From assembly GCA_023434825.1 (NCBI GenBank), contig JAEYSH010000030.1, positions 1-9,567 of the forward strand: a stretch of 9,567 nt of DNA, written 5' to 3'. The notes below the pieces were generated by a model. It had not been told where the DNA came from. It saw only the letters and a program-made list of their open reading frames with translations, and did not search any database. Position 1 is the stretch's first letter. Each line of letters starts with the position of its first letter. Below are positions 6,952 through 9,567 of this stretch, one piece after another. A program made the translations under genes and the position numbers. Source of the stretch: Methanobacteriota archaeon. Lineage in GTDB: Archaea > Methanobacteriota > Methanobacteria > Methanobacteriales > Methanobacteriaceae.

Positions 6952-7902
6952 ATGCCAATAACTTTAGGTCCGTCAACTATTGCCAGTCAATTCTGGTGTG
7001 AAATGGCTGTTGATTTAAGACGTAAACATGGAGAAGTTTCAACACCAGAAAAGGAAGCAGGTACTGAAATTCATAAAGATCGATTTCTTGAAGTACTGGA
7101 TGAAATTATTGTAGAAATTAAAACTCCTGGAGATAAACTTCATTCTAATTTACATAACATTCTTGTAGGTCTGGATCTCTTTGAAAAAGAGGGATTGACT
7201 CGTGAACTTCCTATTTTATCTAAATTTGATTTTGCTTTATTAATGGGAATAATTGACGAGATTAAAGAAGTTAAAGAAATAGATTTTTTCGCTAAAAAGC
7301 AGAAAGGAGATAATAAAACACGTATAATTGAAATGAAGACTCGAAAAAGTCTAAATCCTCCATCAGCTCAGCAGATTTTAAGAGATAGGATGCAGGGAAT
7401 GATCTACTGGTACGGTTTAAATTCAATGGTGGAAGGAAAAACTGAAATGGGAGATTTCTGGCAAGCTTTCGGTGTTGATTTAATTGAAAATGATTTTAAT
7501 GAAATGATTTTAAGTGAAGAATACCTTAAAAGTCTTCAAATACCTGAAAGTGAATGGAAAGAGCGTGGAACTCTTCTATCAGTGGGTAATTTAATAAAGA
7601 AAACTCTTAAAAAAGTCTCTAATTTACCTGAGCTATCTGAAACGATAGAAATCATATATATAAATCAAAAAAACCTTATGGAAGTCCACAGAGAGAAATT
7701 TAAGTTTGATGAAAGACTTTTCACGCGCGGTATGAAATGGGCTCTTGAATACTGGAAAGGAGCGCGAGAACCAGCTTCAGTTGGTGATAGAAATAACTGG
7801 AAATGTGATTTTTGCAGTTATTATACTCTTTGTCCTGCAATTCATAAAAAATGGGGGCTAAATGATTCAAACACAGAAAAAAATCAAGATAATAATGGAT
7901 AG
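6952..7902 (+). CDS. EXO5/Dem1-family Fe-S single-strand DNA exonuclease (PD-(D/E)XK fold)
   Basis: A 316-residue nuclease whose motifs match the exonuclease V (EXO5, Dem1) branch of the Cas4/RecB-like PD-(D/E)XK superfamily. In order: C16 in SQFWCE, the first Fe-S ligand; GTEIH with H41; LMGIIDEI with catalytic D102; IIEMKTR with E127 and K129; the QxxxY motif as Q148-GMI-Y152; and a C-terminal cluster C285-x2-C288-x5-C294. One N-terminal and three C-terminal Cys is the arrangement of a nuclease [4Fe-4S] cluster. It is too long for a typical Cas4, and no cas genes are present. Likely role: processing single-stranded DNA ends in repair. The ATG follows an in-frame TAA at 6940-6942 and has no Shine-Dalgarno, so it may be leaderless or translated after the GTPase gene. 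Its last 41 bases overlap nth, implying linked expression. Confidence 0.85.
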   Translation: MPITLGPSTIASQFWCEMAVDLRRKHGEVSTPEKEAGTEIHKDRFLEVLDEIIVEIKTPGDKLHSNLHNILVGLDLFEKEGLTRELPILSKFDFALLMGIIDEIKEVKEIDFFAKKQKGDNKTRIIEMKTRKSLNPPSAQQILRDRMQGMIYWYGLNSMVEGKTEMGDFWQAFGVDLIENDFNEMILSEEYLKSLQIPESEWKERGTLLSVGNLIKKTLKKVSNLPELSETIEIIYINQKNLMEVHREKFKFDERLFTRGMKWALEYWKGAREPASVGDRNNWKCDFCSYYTLCPAIHKKWGLNDSNTEKNQDNNG

Positions 7903-8494
7903 ACTCACAAAATATGTAGCAGAGCCAGTAAAAAATCCAAACCCATTTAGAGTACTTATTACAACAATTCTTTCACAGCGTACACGTGATGAAAACACTG
8001 ATCAGGCTGCTGCAGCACTTTTTGATGTTTACAAAACTCCTGAAGAGATCGCTAAAGCTCCAACGGAAGAAGTTGAGAAATTAATAAAAAAAGCCGGTTT
8101 TTATAGAGTAAAAACAAAAAGAATAAAAGAAGTTTCTCGAATTATCCATGAAGATTACAATGATATTGTTCCCGATGATATAGAAGAGCTTTTAGGTCTT
8201 CCGGGTGTTGGAAGAAAAACAGCAAACTGTGTTATTGTATACGGCTTTAGAAAAAGTGCTATTCCTGTAGATGTGCATGTTCACAGGATTTCAAATCGTT
8301 TAGGACTTGTTAATACTAAAACTCCTGATGATACTGAATTTGAACTTGCTAAAATTGTTCCAGAATGTTACTGGCTTGATTTAAATGAAAAGTTTGTGAG
8401 GTTTGGACAGGATATTTGCAGACCTATTGGGCCTAAACATGAAAACTGTCCTATAAATGACCTTTGTGACTTCTATAAAGAAATTAAAGAGTAA
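7862..8494 (+). CDS. nth: endonuclease III (DNA glycosylase/AP lyase) with a His in the Fe-S loop
   Basis: A 210-residue base-excision repair enzyme that removes oxidised pyrimidines and cleaves abasic sites. The helix-hairpin-helix motif LPGVGRKTA contains catalytic Lys K119, and IPVDVHVHR contains catalytic Asp D137, equivalent to E. coli K120 and D138. Family length is normal. The [4Fe-4S] loop, classically C-x6-C-x2-C-x5-C, reads C186-x6-H193-x2-C196-x5-C202: the second Cys is replaced by His (codon CAT, 8438-8440). His can ligate Fe-S clusters in other proteins, so the cluster may persist with altered properties, or this copy may be impaired. The start at 7862 is chosen because GGGGG (7853-7857) lies four bases upstream; an internal ATG at 7895 has no such site. 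The 41-bp overlap with the EXO5 gene suggests translational coupling. A MutY/TDG-type specificity within the superfamily cannot be excluded by eye. Confidence 0.93.
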   Translation: MIQTQKKIKIIMDRLTKYVAEPVKNPNPFRVLITTILSQRTRDENTDQAAAALFDVYKTPEEIAKAPTEEVEKLIKKAGFYRVKTKRIKEVSRIIHEDYNDIVPDDIEELLGLPGVGRKTANCVIVYGFRKSAIPVDVHVHRISNRLGLVNTKTPDDTEFELAKIVPECYWLDLNEKFVRFGQDICRPIGPKHENCPINDLCDFYKEIKE

Positions 8495-8569
8495 AATTAA
8501 CAAAATAAATCTAGAATGAATTTCTATGTGGACTGAGCTCCAAAGATAAATAAAGCATTCCTTTTTACA

Positions 8570-9064
8570 ACTAAAGGAGCTGAATTTAAACCTGTAGATA
8601 TGAGTTCTACTTTGAATGAAACAGTTGGCACTCTTAGCAGTGTAATTAATGAATTTCATGCAGAAATAACTTATGATAAGCTTCCATGGGTTATGAGAGA
8701 TGCCAGACAGTTACAGAGAGTCTTTCAGAACTTAATTTCAAATGCTATTAAGTTTAGAAAATGTGAAGAACCTCTTAAAATCCATGTATCCTCTTATAGA
8801 AATGATGATAATGAATTTGTATTTAGCATTAAAGATAATGATATTGGAATAGAAGAACAATACCGTGAACGTATGATCACAATATTCCAGCGTTTACACA
8901 CAAGAGATGTATATGAAGGAACAGGAATAGGATTGTCTGTAGTTAAAAGGATTATTGAACATCATGGTGGTCGTATTTGGGTTAAGTCTGACTTTGGTGT
9001 GGGTTCTACATTTTATTTCACCATTCCAATTAAATCTGTTCAAAATGGAAGGGGAAATTCCTAA
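8570..9064 (+). pseudogene. 5'-truncated histidine kinase remnant (HATPase domain only)
   Basis: The frame encodes the C-terminal ATPase domain of a phytochrome/PAS-type sensor kinase. Counted from the ATG at 8600, it shows the N-box QNLISNAIKF (N44, N48), the F-box FQRLHTR (96-102), the G2 box GTGIGL (107-112) and the C-terminal GSTFYFTIP. Homology begins upstream of that ATG at about 8570 (TKGAEFKPVDM, the normal linker after the dimerisation helix), while an in-frame TGA lies at 8534-8536. No sensor domains, no dimerisation helix and no phospho-acceptor His are present. The G1 box reads DNDIG instead of DNGIG (D81), a one-base change, and there is no Shine-Dalgarno at a suitable distance from 8600. 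All this fits a decaying 3' end left after deletion. Expression as a 154-residue protein from 8600 is possible but less likely. The family is the usual partner of Rcp1-type regulators such as 1308-1733. Confidence 0.7.
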
Positions 9065-9159
9065 AATACAGTTAAATTTTATTGAATAATATGTAAACAA
9101 TACTCGACTATATTTAGCCACATGTCATTATATTTCTTGGATTCAAATTTTTGCTGGAT
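9065..9159. other. short intergenic stretch with no recognisable feature
   Basis: AT-rich sequence between the stop of the kinase remnant and the stop of the small minus-strand gene (convergent). I see no stable hairpin, T-run terminator or RNA-like structure. Confidence 0.5.
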
Positions 9160-9342
9160 TTATTTACAATTAAGTACTGCTAATTTGCTGGTTACTACTA
9201 GTTTAGCCTCTAAAAGCGCTTTATTAGGAGATTCACTATTTTTAATTGTAACTTCAATTTTCTTTAATAAAGATTCTAAATCTGCGGGTTTGCATTTATA
9301 GGCTTCTTTTAATAAGTTATTAGATTTATTATTGTTTTCCAC
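9160..9342 (-). CDS. small hypothetical protein, about 60 residues
   Basis: Unrecognised. From GTG at 9340-9342 it encodes 60 residues: an Asn-rich, low-complexity N-terminus (MENNNKSNN), then a stretch likely to form two charged amphipathic helices (about 10-30 and 38-57) separated by NSESPN, with Cys near the middle (KCKP) and near the end (LNCK). No signal peptide or membrane segment. The frame also allows TTG at 9349-9351, but that leaves no spacing after the AAGG on the minus strand, whereas the GTG is well placed behind AAGGTTGA. A TATA-like ATATAAAT lies about 50 bp upstream, between two long A-tracts (minus-strand view). It could be a real small gene or a fragment; coding support is limited to frame length, amphipathic pattern and a plausible start. 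Confidence 0.42.
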   Translation of the reverse strand: MENNNKSNNLLKEAYKCKPADLESLLKKIEVTIKNSESPNKALLEAKLVVTSKLAVLNCK

Positions 9343-9377
9343 GTTATTCAACCTTAAAAATTTTTTTAAATATTTTA

Positions 9378-9420
9378 TTTTTTTTTTTTTTAATTTATAT
9401 TTTTTTTTTTTTTTTTTTTT
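9378..9420 (+). repeat. long poly-T tracts: T14 and T21
   Basis: Uninterrupted T runs occupy 9378-9391 (14 bases) and 9400-9420 (21 bases), separated by AATTTATA. A further A5T7 stretch lies at 9356-9367. Archaeal RNA polymerase stops on T-runs in the non-template strand, so these could terminate plus-strand transcripts. On the other strand they are A-tracts framing a possible TATA box for the 9160-9342 gene. Such runs are slippage-prone, and their exact length may vary between cells or be a sequencing artefact. Confidence 0.75.
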
Positions 9421-9515
9421 ATATAATTGATTAGAAATATGAATATTTTAGAATAAGTCGGTGATTAGGCATATAATAGATAATTAAGGTCATTATTTGT
9501 TTTTTATTGCATAGT

Positions 9516-9523
9516 TTTATATA
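9516..9523 (+). promoter_or_regulatory. candidate TATA box for a gene beginning past the right edge
   Basis: TTTATATA, the archaeal TATA consensus, lies about 38 bp upstream of the strong Shine-Dalgarno at 9554-9560. Predicted transcription start would be around 9545. This fits a short-leader transcript for the next gene. Confidence 0.45.
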
Positions 9524-9553
9524 ATATTAATTTATACTATAATTTATATTATT

Positions 9554-9562
9554 AAGGAGGAG
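9554..9562 (+). promoter_or_regulatory. strong Shine-Dalgarno site for the next gene
   Basis: AAGGAGGAG followed by ATAAA at the very end of the window. It is the best ribosome-binding site in the region, so a plus-strand gene very probably starts within a few bases beyond 9567. Confidence 0.6.
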
Positions 9563-9567
9563 ATAAA

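Noticed and set aside
7895..7897. Internal ATG as nth start
   Set aside because: No ribosome-binding site precedes it, whereas the ATG at 7862 follows GGGGG at a workable distance. It remains possible, since the core begins only after it.
6952..7902. Possible Cas4 and therefore a CRISPR locus
   Set aside because: The protein is longer than typical Cas4, its motifs fit EXO5/Dem1 better, and there is no repeat-spacer array or other cas gene in the window.
8495..8569. Decayed dimerisation helix of the kinase in other frames
   Set aside because: A few residues such as an Arg-Met pair at 8513-8518 look suggestive, but spacing and frame do not match the expected helix, so I cannot support homology here.
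8381..8659. Minus-strand 92-codon frame spanning the nth 3' end and the kinase remnant
   Set aside because: Mostly antisense to nth and the HATPase remnant, with no family resemblance and no ribosome-binding site.

Overview
The window most likely comes from a mesophilic, AT-rich methanogenic archaeon of the Methanobacteriales, probably Methanobacterium. Four things point there: an archaeal-type valyl-tRNA synthetase with several Cys-rich clusters, an archaeal EXO5/Dem1-type Fe-S nuclease, GGTGAT-like Shine-Dalgarno sites combined with archaeal TATA-like boxes, and Rcp1-type and REC-kinase signalling proteins of the kind abundant in that genus. The genus is inferred from sequence style and was not checked against a database.

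Layout. The left edge (2-172, +) holds the last codons of a membrane protein. Three minus-strand genes follow, read right to left: a small His-rich membrane protein (1790-2149), a single-domain response regulator (1308-1733) and a REC protein with a decayed histidine-kinase module (204-1286). An AT-rich divergent control region (about 2150-2444) carries a 17-bp palindrome, a short tandem repeat, a second inverted repeat and a decayed second copy of the valS translation start. A plus-strand series then runs valS (2445-5117), aroA (5126-6403), a small MglA/Srp102-like GTPase (6435-6920), an EXO5-family nuclease (6952-7902) and endonuclease III (7862-8494). The first genes are tightly spaced and the last two overlap.

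The right end is degenerate: a 5'-truncated histidine-kinase remnant (8570-9064), a small uncharacterised minus-strand ORF (9160-9342), two long poly-T tracts (14 and 21 T), and a promoter plus strong Shine-Dalgarno for a gene beginning just past the edge.

How the genes fit together. The plus-strand series mixes housekeeping functions (tRNA charging, shikimate pathway) with DNA repair (an exonuclease overlapping a base-excision glycosylase) and a GTPase of unknown role. The left cluster is a two-component output module without a working kinase in view: the response regulators keep their phospho-acceptor residues, the attached kinase module has lost its catalytic residues, and the only other kinase sequence is a remnant.

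I see no CRISPR array, rRNA, tRNA or transposase. Nothing amounts to a clearly new multi-gene system. The best leads are the His-for-Cys change in the endonuclease III Fe-S loop, the pseudokinase response regulator, the duplicated valS start with its palindromic control region, and the His-rich membrane protein.
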